From: Moraxella sp. FZFQ2102
GTDB lineage: Bacteria > Pseudomonadota > Gammaproteobacteria > Pseudomonadales > Moraxellaceae
DNA: 64,000 nucleotides
Reading direction: 5' to 3'
Assembly: GCF_024137865.1 (NCBI RefSeq)
Contig: NZ_CP099960.1
Span: 1,736,001 to 1,800,000 of the forward strand
The notes below the pieces were generated by a model. That model searched no databases and was not told the origin of the DNA. It saw nothing but the letters and a program-made list of their open reading frames with translations. The translations under genes were made by a program, and so were the position numbers. This document shows, in pieces, positions 36,055 through 45,977 of this stretch (position 1 is its first letter; each line of letters opens with the position of its first letter).

Positions 36055-36519
36055 ATGCTGACGGTCAATGATGATGGTGTGAGTATCAGGCTCAATGGCA
36101 GCGCTGCCGATCCGCTGTTTTGGTGGTCGGCAGGTCTGTTGGTGCTTGGCATTATCGTGGCGGCAGTGTGTGTGACCATGCCTGTGGAATACGCCATCGG
36201 TTCGCTGTTCGTGTTCGCGGTGGCGATGTTTGGTTTTAATATCAAACGCCATCAAGCCAAAAAACGCCATCTGTTTGCCCAAGGCATCCTAAAGCTTAGC
36301 CCAAAGCGATTTGAGATTGACCAAAAAGCCTTGACGCTGTCAGATACCGCCATCATCACTGAGCAAGCGGGCGTGCTGATGGTAACAGATCGTGGGATTG
36401 ACTATCATTTTACCGGATTTGAGACTGAGCAAGAAATGAGCATCGCCAAAGCGGTGCTATCAGGACAAAGCGTGGCGAAGAATCATGTCGCGGTTCGGAT
36501 GGTGGGTTCTGAGAATTAA
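36055..36519 (+). CDS. hypothetical two-helix membrane protein downstream of rph
   Basis: A 154-residue protein: short polar N-terminus, two hydrophobic helices close together (FWWSAGLLVLGIIVAAVCVT near residues 22-41 and YAIGSLFVFAVAMFGFNI near 46-63), then a soluble C-terminal domain of about 90 residues with alternating strands (LKLSPKRFEID, GVLMVTDRGIDYHFTGFET). No family recognised. ATG at 36055 starts one base after the rph stop; the frame is also open upstream from 36022 inside rph. Probably cotranscribed with rph. Confidence 0.7.
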   Translation: MLTVNDDGVSIRLNGSAADPLFWWSAGLLVLGIIVAAVCVTMPVEYAIGSLFVFAVAMFGFNIKRHQAKKRHLFAQGILKLSPKRFEIDQKALTLSDTAIITEQAGVLMVTDRGIDYHFTGFETEQEMSIAKAVLSGQSVAKNHVAVRMVGSEN

Positions 36520-36557
36520 TCTGATTTAAGACGATTAATTTAAAAGCTTTAAAAAAC

Positions 36558-36592
36558 AAAATCCCGAAAATTTATCAGATTTTCGGGATTTT
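36558..36592. terminator. bidirectional terminator between rph operon and mrcA
   Basis: Perfect 14-base arms AAAATCCCGAAAAT and ATTTTCGGGATTTT around a 7-base loop, lying between convergent transcription units. Confidence 0.9.
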
Positions 36593-36624
36593 TGTATTAA
36601 GCAATGCTAATTAGCAGTGATTGC

Positions 36625-39147
36625 TTATTGGGTTTTGCTTTTCTCAGACTTACTGCCTTTTTCGGCTTTATCAGCATTGTCATTTTTGGTGACTGACTTT
36701 TGACCTTCATCGGTGATCTCGACGATGTGCTGAGCCTCGATGCTGGCCTTTGAGCGGTCTTCTTTGCTTACCCATTGAGTAGGGGTGCCACTCAGTGCTC
36801 TACGCATATAGTTTACCCAAATTGGTAGGGCGGCAGCGCCACCACCTTCTCGAGCACCCAATGGAGAAGGTGTATCGAAACCGACCCAAGCAACCGCAAC
36901 ATTGGTTGGGTGGAAGCCTGCAAACCAAGCATCTTTTGCAAGGTTGGTTGTACCGGTTTTGCCACCGACATCGCCACGACCCACAGCACGGGCTTTTTTA
37001 CCTGTACCATAGCTGATGACTTCACGCATCATGTTGGCGACATTATAAGCTGTCTCGTGTGATAGTACGCGCGGGGCTTGTTGTGCCATCATGAGCTGCG
37101 GTGCAGTTTTTGGGTGTAGGCGGTCGCCAGCAGGCGTGCCGTCATGAGTTTTGGTTTGGGCTACTGCATCGCTTGTTTTGTCATCTGCTGCTTTATCATC
37201 TTTTGCTGTATTGGCAGTTGATGACTTGCTTGCGTTGGCAGATTTTTGTTGTGCTTCAAAAGTCTCTAGAAGTTTGGCATTGGTTTTTTCAAGATTCTTA
37301 TTAAAGCATAATGCACACGCTTGTACAGGATTGGCCTGATAGACCAAATCATTATTAAAGTTATAAATACGCTCGATGAAATAAGGCTGAATACGATGAC
37401 CGCCGTTGGCAATGGTCGCATAGCCTGTTGCCATCTGTAGTGGCGTGATATCGGCAGCACCCAGTGCTAGGGCAAGCGTCGATGGCATACGGTCCATCTC
37501 AAGACCGCCCATTTGATTCATGAGTTGGCGCGACTCATCAATACCTGCTGAGCGCATCAAGCGAATGACAGGGGTGTTACGAGACAGTGCCAAGGCACGG
37601 CGCAAGGTCATCATGCCAGTAAAACGACCGTCGGCATTCTTCGGTCGCCAGCTACCGATACGGATTGCCGCATCTGAGATTAGGCTGTCTGGTGTATATT
37701 TGCCAGTTTCAAGTGCAGCAGCATAGACAAATGGCTTGATGGTCGAACCCGGCTGACGATAGCCTTGGATAGCACGGTTGAATTTACTATGGTTAAAGTG
37801 AAAACCACCAACGACCGCACGCAAGGCGCCATTTTCAGGGTCAAGCGATACCAATGCACCTTGTACTTTTGGAATGGATTCCATTTTCCAAGCGGTTTTG
37901 GCTTCGTTCAGTGGCGAGATACGCACGATGTTGCCGACTTTGACCATTTGGTGGGCATTACTGTAACCGCCACCGACACGGTTGGCACTATAATAACGTC
38001 TTGCCCAATTCATGCCTGACCAATGAATGGTGACTTTATCGCCAGATTGTAGTTCAGCTTCAAAGCTGTTGTTATTCACCTTGGTGACTTTGGCAGGATA
38101 AATGTTGTCAAAGTTGCGACGACCTTCAAGCTCGCCTTCTTCGGCTTCGACACCACGCCAGCCATGACGACGGTCATAGCTGCGCAGACCGCCAACGAGT
38201 GCAGAATCAGCGGCTAATTGGTCTTGACTGTCAATGGTCAGTTGTACACGCCAGCCAGAATCCATCACTTTTTCGCCGTATTTTTCAACCAATGAGCTAC
38301 GAGCCATCTCAGCCACATACGGCATATTCAAATCAAGCTGTTCTTTATACAGGTTGAGTCCCATCGGTTCTGCGATGGCGGCATCTCGCTCGGCAGCACT
38401 GATAAAGCCTTCTTCGTGCATACGGCCGATAATCCAGTTACGACGCTCCATCGCACGCTCAGGATTGACCACAGGGTTATAAGCCGATGGTGCTTTTGGT
38501 AGACCAGCAATCATTGCCATCTCAGCGATGGTCAGCTTATCAAGTGGCTTACTAAAATAACGACGTGCCGCCGCTTGGATACCATAAGTGCCTTCGCCTA
38601 AATAGATTTTATTGACATATAAAGTCAAAATCTCATTTTTGGTGAGTTCGGCTTCAATCTTACGAGCGATAAACAGCTCAGTCAGCTTACGGTCGATGGT
38701 ACGCTCAGGGCTTAGAAAATAGTTTTTTGCCACCTGCATGGTAATGGTCGAGCCACCCGTTTGCGAATCGGAATTTGATGCCACTTCGGTGAGTGCACGA
38801 CCCATACCTTTGACACTGATACCGCTATGCTCAAAAAAAGTATCGTCTTCGGCAGCCAAAAACGCATGAATCATATGCTGTGGAATTTCTTCAAAAGTCA
38901 CTGGCAATGATAAAGTATTGCCATATTGCCCAATCAGCTTATTATCCGATGTATAGACCTGTAGTGGCATCTGAAGTTCGGTTTGGTTGATGTTTTTGAC
39001 ATCAGGCAAGGTTGGCTCAAGATACATTGCCATCCCATAAAAGCCAATCGGAAACGCCAATACCAAAATCAAGACTAAGGCAATGATTGCCACCAAGATT
39101 TTTAGCAATACAGACCAAAGCGTCGCAGTAAAAGTTTTTTCAGCCAT
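36625..39147 (-). CDS. mrcA: penicillin-binding protein 1A (bifunctional)
   Basis: Class A PBP making peptidoglycan in the periplasm. An N-terminal membrane helix (LLKILVAIIALVLILVLAF, residues ~14-32), then GT51 transglycosylase: AAEDDTFFEHSG near 94-105 with the catalytic Glu, GGSTITMQVAKN near 132-143, RKLTELFIARKIE near 155-167; then an OB-like insert and transpeptidase with SxxK in GYRQPGSTIKPF near 453-464, SRN near 511, and KTGTT near 713. Ends in a charged, Lys-rich tail. 840 residues matches PBP1A. Divergent from htpG. Confidence 0.95.
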   Translation of the reverse strand: MAEKTFTATLWSVLLKILVAIIALVLILVLAFPIGFYGMAMYLEPTLPDVKNINQTELQMPLQVYTSDNKLIGQYGNTLSLPVTFEEIPQHMIHAFLAAEDDTFFEHSGISVKGMGRALTEVASNSDSQTGGSTITMQVAKNYFLSPERTIDRKLTELFIARKIEAELTKNEILTLYVNKIYLGEGTYGIQAAARRYFSKPLDKLTIAEMAMIAGLPKAPSAYNPVVNPERAMERRNWIIGRMHEEGFISAAERDAAIAEPMGLNLYKEQLDLNMPYVAEMARSSLVEKYGEKVMDSGWRVQLTIDSQDQLAADSALVGGLRSYDRRHGWRGVEAEEGELEGRRNFDNIYPAKVTKVNNNSFEAELQSGDKVTIHWSGMNWARRYYSANRVGGGYSNAHQMVKVGNIVRISPLNEAKTAWKMESIPKVQGALVSLDPENGALRAVVGGFHFNHSKFNRAIQGYRQPGSTIKPFVYAAALETGKYTPDSLISDAAIRIGSWRPKNADGRFTGMMTLRRALALSRNTPVIRLMRSAGIDESRQLMNQMGGLEMDRMPSTLALALGAADITPLQMATGYATIANGGHRIQPYFIERIYNFNNDLVYQANPVQACALCFNKNLEKTNAKLLETFEAQQKSANASKSSTANTAKDDKAADDKTSDAVAQTKTHDGTPAGDRLHPKTAPQLMMAQQAPRVLSHETAYNVANMMREVISYGTGKKARAVGRGDVGGKTGTTNLAKDAWFAGFHPTNVAVAWVGFDTPSPLGAREGGGAAALPIWVNYMRRALSGTPTQWVSKEDRSKASIEAQHIVEITDEGQKSVTKNDNADKAEKGSKSEKSKTQ

Positions 39148-39305
39148 AAAAAATCATGCTTAATTGTTTTAAACTAACTGACCATTTTACCAATTTGACA
39201 AAAAAAAGCTAGTAATAGTTGGTAAATAAGTGTAGTTATTGAAAATCACTATAAATTACAACGCTGATGGTTGGTGGTTTTTATACTGATAATGCTCATA
39301 AATTG

Positions 39306-39334
39306 CTTGAAAAAATTTGCCATGACCCGATTAT
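39306..39334 (+). promoter_or_regulatory. sigma-32-type heat-shock promoter of htpG
   Basis: CTTGAA at 39306-39311 and CCCGATTAT at 39326-39334 are separated by 14 bases, matching the RpoH consensus (CTTGAA, 13-15 bases, CCCCATnT) with one mismatch. It lies 40 bases before the htpG ATG. Confidence 0.65.
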
Positions 39335-39374
39335 GATAGCCATCAAAACAATTGCAAACAATAAGGAGAATTTT

Positions 39375-41309
39375 ATGACCACAACCAACCATCATTTTGA
39401 AGCCGAAGTCGCACAGCTTTTGCACCTAGTGACACATTCACTGTACTCAAATGCTGATATTTTTGTGCGTGAATTGGTGTCAAACGCATCCGATGCCTGC
39501 GACAAACTGCGTTTTTTGGCGACAGCAGATGATAGCCTATATGAGAACGATGGCGAGCTTGCGATTAAAATTGACATCAATAAAGACGCCAAAACCATCA
39601 CCATCAGCGATAACGGCATCGGTATGAATGAGGCAGATGCCATCGAGCATTTGGGTACGATTGCCAAATCAGGCACCAAGGCATTTTTGGAGAAACTCTC
39701 TGACAGTGACAAAAAAGACGGCAATCTGATTGGTCAGTTTGGCGTAGGCTTTTATTCAGGCTTTATTGTGGCAGATACCATCACTGTCGAGAGCCGAAAA
39801 GCTGGCGAAGCGGCCGATCAAGGCGTACGCTGGGTATCAGATGGCACAGGTTCATTCACCACCGAGACCATCACCAAAGACAGCCGTGGCACGAGCATCA
39901 CTTTGCACCTAAAAGATGAGTATGCAGGTGGCGGTGAAGATACCACCAATTATCTGGATCGCCACACCATCAAGTCACTGGTGAATAAATACTCAGACCA
40001 CATCAGCTTGCCGATTCAGATGCGTAAACAAGAATGGCAAGATGAGCTTGATGACAATGGCGAAGTGGTCGCAGGCAAGGGCGAATACATCACCACCGAT
40101 GAGTATGAGACCATCAACCAAGCCAATGCGTTATGGACACGCAGCCCAAGCGACATCAGCGATGATGAGTATAACGAGTTTTATAAAAATCTCAGCTATG
40201 ACTATGAAGATCCACTGACCTTCACGCACAATCGTGTCGAAGGTCGTGTGCAGTACACGCAGCTACTATACATCCCAAAAAATGCACCGTACGATCTATA
40301 TGCACGCGAGCAGCAGCGCGGCTTGAAGCTGTATGTCAAGCGTGTGTTCATCATGGAAGATGCTGAGCAGCTGTTGCCGATGTATCTGCGCTTTGTCAAG
40401 GGTGTGATTGATACGGCGGATCTGCCGCTGAATGTCAGCCGTGAAATTCTACAAGAAAGCCGCGATGTCAAGGCAATTCGCGATGGTAACGCGCGCCGCG
40501 TGCTGACTTTGTTGGCAAGTCTTGCCAATTCTGAAGATGCGGATAAACAAGATAAATTCAAGCAGTTCTACACACAGTTTGGTGATGTACTAAAAGAAGG
40601 CTTGGGTGAAGACCAATCTAACCAAGAGCGTATCGCCAAGCTACTACGCTATGCCACCAGCCAAAATGACGCCATCGAGACAGGCTTTGCCGACTATAAG
40701 GCTCGCATGAAAGACGGTCAAAAGGCGATTTATTATCTGACGGCGGATAATTTGGCGGCCGCCAAAAACAGCCCACAGCTTGAGCTGTTTAACAAAAAAG
40801 GCATCGAAGTCATCCTGATGACCGCTCGTGTCGATGAGTGGGCGATGAATTTCTTGCATGAGTTTGATGGCACACCATTACAAAATATCGCCAAAGGTGC
40901 GGTGGATTTGGGCGAGTTGACCGACGAAGCCGAAAAAGAAGAGGCTAAGCAAGCCGAAGAAAACCTAAAACCTGTGGTGGATAAACTCAAAACCGCTCTG
41001 GGCGAGCGTGCCAAAGATGTGCGTGTCTCTAGCCGTCTGGTGGATAGTCCTGCTTGTCTTGTGGTGGGTGATGGTGAGCTATCACCGCAGATGGTGCAGA
41101 TGTTAAAAGCGATGGGGCAACCTGTGCCTGATGTCAAGCCGACGCTTGAGATTAACCCGACGCATCCGCTCATCACCAAGCTTGAGAGCAGTGCCGAGTT
41201 TGATGATTTGGCGCAAGTTATCTTTGACCAAGCCTTGCTTGCTGATGGCGGACAGCTGGATGATCCTGCGGGTTATCTAAAACGCGTCAATAAATTGCTC
41301 ATGAAGTGA
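39375..41309 (+). CDS. htpG: molecular chaperone HtpG (bacterial Hsp90)
   Basis: ATP-dependent cytosolic chaperone. Seen: N-terminal GHKL ATPase with [16 protein letters not shown] near residues 28-43, [11 protein letters not shown] near 81-91, [11 protein letters not shown] near 118-128 and the RGTSI strand near 176; middle domain with the catalytic Arg in [11 protein letters not shown] near 350-360; and a C-terminal dimerization domain. 644 residues is a little longer than E. coli's 624. ATG 39375 has AAGGAG nine bases upstream; the frame is open farther upstream but without a ribosome site. Confidence 0.97.
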   Translation: MTTTNHHFEAEVAQLLHLVTHSLYSNADIFVRELVSNASDACDKLRFLATADDSLYENDGELAIKIDINKDAKTITISDNGIGMNEADAIEHLGTIAKSGTKAFLEKLSDSDKKDGNLIGQFGVGFYSGFIVADTITVESRKAGEAADQGVRWVSDGTGSFTTETITKDSRGTSITLHLKDEYAGGGEDTTNYLDRHTIKSLVNKYSDHISLPIQMRKQEWQDELDDNGEVVAGKGEYITTDEYETINQANALWTRSPSDISDDEYNEFYKNLSYDYEDPLTFTHNRVEGRVQYTQLLYIPKNAPYDLYAREQQRGLKLYVKRVFIMEDAEQLLPMYLRFVKGVIDTADLPLNVSREILQESRDVKAIRDGNARRVLTLLASLANSEDADKQDKFKQFYTQFGDVLKEGLGEDQSNQERIAKLLRYATSQNDAIETGFADYKARMKDGQKAIYYLTADNLAAAKNSPQLELFNKKGIEVILMTARVDEWAMNFLHEFDGTPLQNIAKGAVDLGELTDEAEKEEAKQAEENLKPVVDKLKTALGERAKDVRVSSRLVDSPACLVVGDGELSPQMVQMLKAMGQPVPDVKPTLEINPTHPLITKLESSAEFDDLAQVIFDQALLADGGQLDDPAGYLKRVNKLLMK

Positions 41310-41326
41310 TGGACTTAAAATAGAGC

Positions 41327-41357
41327 AAAACCGTCTGTGATATACAGGCGGTTTTTT
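41327..41357 (+). terminator. htpG terminator
   Basis: AAAACCGTCTGT and ACAGGCGGTTTTTT around a 5-base loop, about 17 bases after the stop. Confidence 0.85.
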
Positions 41358-41483
41358 ATGAAAATTACTTTTAAATCAGTCATCAAATGCATACTGATAT
41401 TATGATACAAAAATTTTATACCCAATAAATTACATTATGCTACAATAGCCACATATTTGTATAACAATAAAATCGGTAGCTCG

Positions 41484-42941
41484 ATGGGATTTTTGTCCAA
41501 CTTTTTTTCAAACTTGGCGGCGGCGCTGTGGATGCTGTTAGGTAGCACCAAGGCGTTTTCTCGTGTCAAGCCGACCTTTGCCCAGTTTGCCATCTTTTTA
41601 ATTTTGGCGATTTCTGCCAATATTTTATTTGCTTATTTGGCAGCACCTAGCCTAAGCTTTTTTAATGAACAAGGCTTAATCAGCTATTTGGTTTGGCCTG
41701 CGATCATCTTGGTGGCAGGGATTATTCTTGCCAAGCGTTCTTTGAATTATTCGCTATTGTTCGTCCCTGTGATTTTGTGGCTGACGGCGGATACTTTGCT
41801 GGTTTTGCTACAAAGCCTAATCCAGTTTTTGGAAAATGAAAGTCTGCTACCGTATTGGCTGCATCATGTGATGCCGACCTTGTTTGCGCTGCTTTTTGTG
41901 TGGCAGACGACATCGCTGTTGTGGATTTTTGCTAAGCGCTTGCACTGGCCGTGGTGGGAGCGCGTGCTGATGTTGGTGGCGACCATCGCGCTATTGTTGG
42001 TTTGGCAACGCAATGTCGTCGATCAGCCGATTTTTAAGGAATATGTCGAAGAAACCAAGCTGTCTGAAGCGCAGTTTTTCGCCCAAGCCCCTGTGATGCA
42101 AAAATCATTGGATAACATCACGCGCAGTCGCAAAGGCGTATCTGAGTGGTATTTTTTGGGCGTGGCAAGCTATGCTGAGCAAGATGTCTTTATGAGTGAG
42201 ATTTTGCAGGCGCGCCAGTTATTTGATGTCAAATTCGGCACAGCAGGGCATTCGATGGCATTGATCAATAATCCGAACACTTGGTTTGATTATCCGATTG
42301 CATCACGCGCAAGCATTGAGCAGAGCCTGAATGCCTTTGCCAAAAAAATGGACACCGATGAAGATGTGCTATTTTTGGCATTAAGCTCGCATGGCGTCGT
42401 CGATGAGCATGATACACCACTTGGTGAGCTTGCCGTGACCAATGAGCCATTGGATCTGCCGCCGATTGACCCATATTGGCTAAAATCTGCGCTTGATAAT
42501 TCAGGCATTCGCTGGCGGGTGATCGTCGTCTCGGCGTGTTATGCAGGCACTTTCATCGATGCGCTCAAAGATCCATATACGCTGATCATCACCGCATCGC
42601 GCGCCGATCGTGCTAGCTTTGGCTGTACCAATGATGCGGATTTGACCTATTTTGGGCGTGCGTTCTTTGCCGAAGGAATGCGCGAACAACAAAGCTTTGA
42701 TGGGGCGTTTTTACAAGCAGTGCGCCGTGTCGGTGAGCGTGAGACTTTGATGGGATTTGAGTCATCAGAGCCACAGCGCGCCATCGGTGAAGTGATGCAA
42801 AAAGCTTTGCCTGAGCTTGAAAAGGCTTTGTTCTTACACGACACCAATCCTGTGATCGATTTGCAAAAAGCCTTGGCTGATGATGCGGATACCGCGACTA
42901 CTGACGGTAATGCAGCCGCCATTAATGAGAATGCCCAGTGA
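41484..42941 (+). CDS. membrane-anchored C13-family (legumain-like) peptidase
   Basis: A 485-residue protein. The N-terminal ~170 residues hold about five membrane helices (for example QFAIFLILAISANILFAYLA near 31-50 and VLMLVATIALLLVW near 163-176). The C-terminal domain is a clan CD caspase-like fold of peptidase family C13: catalytic His in LALSSHGVVDEHD near residues 295-307 and catalytic Cys in VIVVSACYAGTFID near 348-361. Both catalytic residues are present, so activity is plausible; substrate unknown. ATG at 41484 lacks a strong ribosome site. Single gene between htpG and gdhA. Confidence 0.85.
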   Translation: MGFLSNFFSNLAAALWMLLGSTKAFSRVKPTFAQFAIFLILAISANILFAYLAAPSLSFFNEQGLISYLVWPAIILVAGIILAKRSLNYSLLFVPVILWLTADTLLVLLQSLIQFLENESLLPYWLHHVMPTLFALLFVWQTTSLLWIFAKRLHWPWWERVLMLVATIALLLVWQRNVVDQPIFKEYVEETKLSEAQFFAQAPVMQKSLDNITRSRKGVSEWYFLGVASYAEQDVFMSEILQARQLFDVKFGTAGHSMALINNPNTWFDYPIASRASIEQSLNAFAKKMDTDEDVLFLALSSHGVVDEHDTPLGELAVTNEPLDLPPIDPYWLKSALDNSGIRWRVIVVSACYAGTFIDALKDPYTLIITASRADRASFGCTNDADLTYFGRAFFAEGMREQQSFDGAFLQAVRRVGERETLMGFESSEPQRAIGEVMQKALPELEKALFLHDTNPVIDLQKALADDADTATTDGNAAAINENAQ

Positions 42942-43135
42942 TGATTCACTGGGTTTTTTATGGTCAATTTGGCAAAAATCAGCCTTGAAAAAAAGTCGGT
43001 CAAATGAATAAAAAAATCACTTGTAATTTATGTTTAAGGTTGTTATATTGTCAATTCCGATAACTTTATCTGATTTTATGATTTATGATAACAATCTGAT
43101 GAAATCATCACTCTCCACCAAAATAAGGATTTACC

Positions 43136-44476
43136 ATGAGTATCCAATCTGCAGTCGAGCAAGTCAAAAAAAATTACGCCCATCAACCTGAATTTATCCA
43201 AGCGGTGCAAGAAGTTGCGATGACCGTTGAGCAGGTTTATGCTGACAATCCAAAATTTGAAGAACTAAAAGTATTTGAGCGTCTGTGCGAGCCTGACCGC
43301 ATCATCAGCTTCCGTGTGAACTGGGAAAATGACAAAGGTGAAGTGCAAGTAAACCGCGGCTGGCGTGTACAATTTAGCAATGCCATCGGTCCATATAAGG
43401 GCGGTATTCGATTTCACCCAACAGTTAATGAAGGCGTGCTTAAGTTTCTGGGCTTTGAACAAATTTTCAAAAACGCACTGACAGGTCTGCCGATGGGCGG
43501 TGCAAAAGGTGGTTCTGACTTTGATCCAAAAGGCAAATCAGACAACGAAATTCGCCGTTTTTGCTATGCATTCATGCGCGAACTGCACAAAAATATCGGC
43601 AAAGATATGGATGTGCCAGCAGGTGACATCGGTGTCGGCGGCCGTGAAGTGAACTATATGTTCGCGATGTACAAGAACTTGACGCGTGAATTTGAAGGTG
43701 TCTTGACAGGTAAGGGCGTGGGTCATGGCGGTTCATTGATCCGTACCGAAGCGACAGGCTATGGCTTGGTGTATTTCCTTGATAATATGCTAAAAGCAAA
43801 TAATGACAGCATGGCAGGCAAGACTGTCCTAGTCTCAGGCGCGGGTAATGTCGCGCAATACGCCGCCGAGAAGGTCGTACAATTAGGCGGTAAAGTCATC
43901 ACTTTCTCAGATTCTCAAGGTGTGCTGCACGATCCACAAGGTTTTGACCAAGCTAAAATCGATTGGATCAAAGCCCAAAAAGACGCGCGCAAGCCATTGG
44001 CAGATTATGTCAGCGCATTTGGCGGTGAGTGGATCGCAGGCGCGAAACCTTGGCAATTTGCCGCAGACATCGCATTGCCATGCGCCACCCAAAATGAAGT
44101 GAACGATGCTGAAGCCAAGCAATTGGTCGATAATGGCGTAAAATATGTCGCAGAAGGCGCGAATATGCCGCTGACCGCTGAAGCGATCGATGTCGTGCGT
44201 GAAGCAGGCGTGGCATATGCACCAGGTAAGGCATCAAACGCTGGCGGTGTGGCGGTGTCGGGTCTTGAAATGAGCCAAAACTCAGTGCGCCAGTACAAGT
44301 CATTCGCTGAGCTTGATGAGCAGCTAAAAGACATCATGAAAAACATTCATGATAACGCACGCGAAGCTGCCGATAAATACGGCACAACCAAAGGTGCGAT
44401 TGACTACATGACAGGTGCGAATGTCGCAGGCTTTACCCAAGTGGCAAATGCACTGGTGGCATACGGCATTTTATAA
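43136..44476 (+). CDS. gdhA: NADP-type glutamate dehydrogenase
   Basis: Interconverts 2-oxoglutarate plus ammonia and glutamate; hexamer. Seen: GWRVQFSNAIGPYKGGIRFH near residues 78-97 and LTGLPMGGAKGGSDFDPKGK near 117-136 with the catalytic Lys, DVPAGDIGVGGREVNYM near 162-178 (catalytic Asp), dinucleotide-binding VLVSGAGNVAQYAAEK near 231-246, and NAGGVAVSGLEMSQNS near 366-381. 446 residues matches small hexameric NADP-dependent enzymes; cofactor is inferred from family similarity. AAGGA lies 6 bases before the start. Confidence 0.95.
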   Translation: MSIQSAVEQVKKNYAHQPEFIQAVQEVAMTVEQVYADNPKFEELKVFERLCEPDRIISFRVNWENDKGEVQVNRGWRVQFSNAIGPYKGGIRFHPTVNEGVLKFLGFEQIFKNALTGLPMGGAKGGSDFDPKGKSDNEIRRFCYAFMRELHKNIGKDMDVPAGDIGVGGREVNYMFAMYKNLTREFEGVLTGKGVGHGGSLIRTEATGYGLVYFLDNMLKANNDSMAGKTVLVSGAGNVAQYAAEKVVQLGGKVITFSDSQGVLHDPQGFDQAKIDWIKAQKDARKPLADYVSAFGGEWIAGAKPWQFAADIALPCATQNEVNDAEAKQLVDNGVKYVAEGANMPLTAEAIDVVREAGVAYAPGKASNAGGVAVSGLEMSQNSVRQYKSFAELDEQLKDIMKNIHDNAREAADKYGTTKGAIDYMTGANVAGFTQVANALVAYGIL

Positions 44477-44520
44477 GCCAAATTAAGCTTGGATAAACAG
44501 CTTATATCAAAAATTTATGA

Positions 44521-44605
44521 TTGACAAAACTTTTGGTTTTGTTTAGTATAATCCAAAAAAAACAGCAGGTGGACAGCGAAAACTGTTGCTTGCTGTTTTT
44601 GCTTT
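44521..44605 (+). promoter_or_regulatory. ltaE promoter followed at once by a terminator-like leader hairpin
   Basis: TATAAT at 44547-44552 with TTGACA at 44521-44526 (20-base spacer, longer than ideal). Immediately downstream, AAAAACAGCA (from about 44557) and TGCTGTTTTTGC (to about 44602) can pair, followed by TTTTTT; a smaller ACAG/CTGT pairing inside the loop competes. This could attenuate ltaE or terminate gdhA. Confidence 0.5.
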
Positions 44606-44652
44606 TTTATAAAAGAATCGAAAAGGGCTAAAGGGGCTATAAGGGGGAAATC

Positions 44653-45687
44653 ATGCAGTTTTCTAATACCAATAAACATTTTGCATCTGATAATTATTCT
44701 GGCGTACACCCTGCGTTCATGCAGGCGCTGCAAGTTGCTAATCAAGGTCATGTTGCGGCTTATGGCGATGATTATTTTACCCATGAATTGCAGCGCTTGA
44801 TCAAGCAGCATTTTGGTGATAAGGCGCAAGGCTATCCGGTGTTCAATGGCACAGGCGCGAATGTCTTGGGTTTACAAAGCCTGCTGCCGCGTTGGGGTGC
44901 GATCATTTGTGCCAGCAGTGCGCATATCCACACCGATGAAAGTAACGCACCGCAAGTGGTCGGCGGCTGTAAGCTGATGCTGATTGATGCGATCGATGGT
45001 AAGCTTACGCCTGAACTCATTGCCAAAGAAGCGCACGGCTTTGGTAACGAACACCGCTCACAGCCTGCGGTGGTGTATATCTCACAAGCCACCGAGTGCG
45101 GCACTTGCTATAGCCTAGATGAGCTGTCAAACCTTGCTGATGCCACGCACCGCTACGGCATGAAATTATTCGTCGATGGTGCGCGCTTGTCGAATGCTGT
45201 GTGTCATCTCAATACCGATTTTCGTACGATGATTGCTGAGACAGGCGTGGATATGATATCGCTTGGCGGTACCAAAAATGGCATGATGTTCGGCGAATGC
45301 TTGATCGATGTCACGGGTAATACAGGTGATGAGCTGCGCTATCTGCGCAAGATGTCGATGCAAACAGCGTCAAAAATGCGCTTTATTTCTGCGCAGTTGA
45401 TCACGCTACTAGAAGATGAGCTGTATCGCACGCTTGCCACGCATTCAAATAGCATGGCAAGTTATTTGGCAGAGCAATTGGCGCAGCTTGATGGTGTGAA
45501 GATTTGTTATCCTGTCGAAGCTAATAGTGTCTTTGCCAAGCTGCCACAAGGGGTGGCAGACAGCGTGCGTCAAGCATTCATGTTCTATGATTGGGACTCT
45601 GATGGCATGGTGCGCTTGATGTGTAGCTTTGATACTGAGCAATCGGACATTGATGCTTTTGTTGGTGCTATTAAAAAGGCGATGTGA
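44653..45687 (+). CDS. ltaE: low-specificity L-threonine aldolase
   Basis: PLP enzyme of fold type I splitting threonine or allo-threonine into glycine and acetaldehyde. A 344-residue protein: SDNYSGVHPAFMQAL near residues 12-26, GTGANVLGL near 68-76, ASSAHIHTDESNAP near 89-102, VYISQATECGTCYSLDEL near 136-153, KLFVDGARLSNA near 169-180 with the PLP-pairing Asp, and SLGGTKNGMMFGE near 203-215 with the PLP lysine. Belongs to the beta-eliminating lyase group. AAGGGGG precedes ATG 44653; the leader hairpin above may regulate it. Confidence 0.9.
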   Translation: MQFSNTNKHFASDNYSGVHPAFMQALQVANQGHVAAYGDDYFTHELQRLIKQHFGDKAQGYPVFNGTGANVLGLQSLLPRWGAIICASSAHIHTDESNAPQVVGGCKLMLIDAIDGKLTPELIAKEAHGFGNEHRSQPAVVYISQATECGTCYSLDELSNLADATHRYGMKLFVDGARLSNAVCHLNTDFRTMIAETGVDMISLGGTKNGMMFGECLIDVTGNTGDELRYLRKMSMQTASKMRFISAQLITLLEDELYRTLATHSNSMASYLAEQLAQLDGVKICYPVEANSVFAKLPQGVADSVRQAFMFYDWDSDGMVRLMCSFDTEQSDIDAFVGAIKKAM

Positions 45688-45741
45688 TTTTTAAGTTTTA
45701 AAAAATGTGTTATTTGTTCAACTGAATAAATATCCTTGAAT

Positions 45742-45857
45742 AAATCCCACCCCAATCCTCCCCTAAACAAGGGGGAGCTGTAACTTGCATACAGATGTTT
45801 GCATATGGCAACTCCTCCCCCCCCTTTTTTTTTCAAGGGGGAGGCTAGGAGGGGGTC
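45742..45857. repeat. palindromic MITE-like element, copy 2
   Basis: Same family as 22103-22222, in direct orientation in the core (CTTGCATACAGATGTTTGCA here against CTTGCAGGCTGATGTTTGCA). Ends CCCACCCCAATCCTCCCC and GGCTAGGAGGGGGT form G/C-rich inverted arms. Lies in the convergent gap between ltaE and the BI-1 gene. Confidence 0.8.
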
Positions 45858-45977
45858 TGTGAAATCAGAACGCAGTGCATCATTCTTATAAATAGTCTTT
45901 TGTATTATTTCACAGATTTTATTGATAAATAAGAGTAAATCTTCTAAATCTTAAATCAGTTACAAATGACAAGCATT

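Noticed and set aside
39267..39374. Extended N-terminus for HtpG
   Set aside because: The upstream frame has no ribosome site, and the heat-shock promoter overlaps it; AAGGAG precedes ATG 39375.
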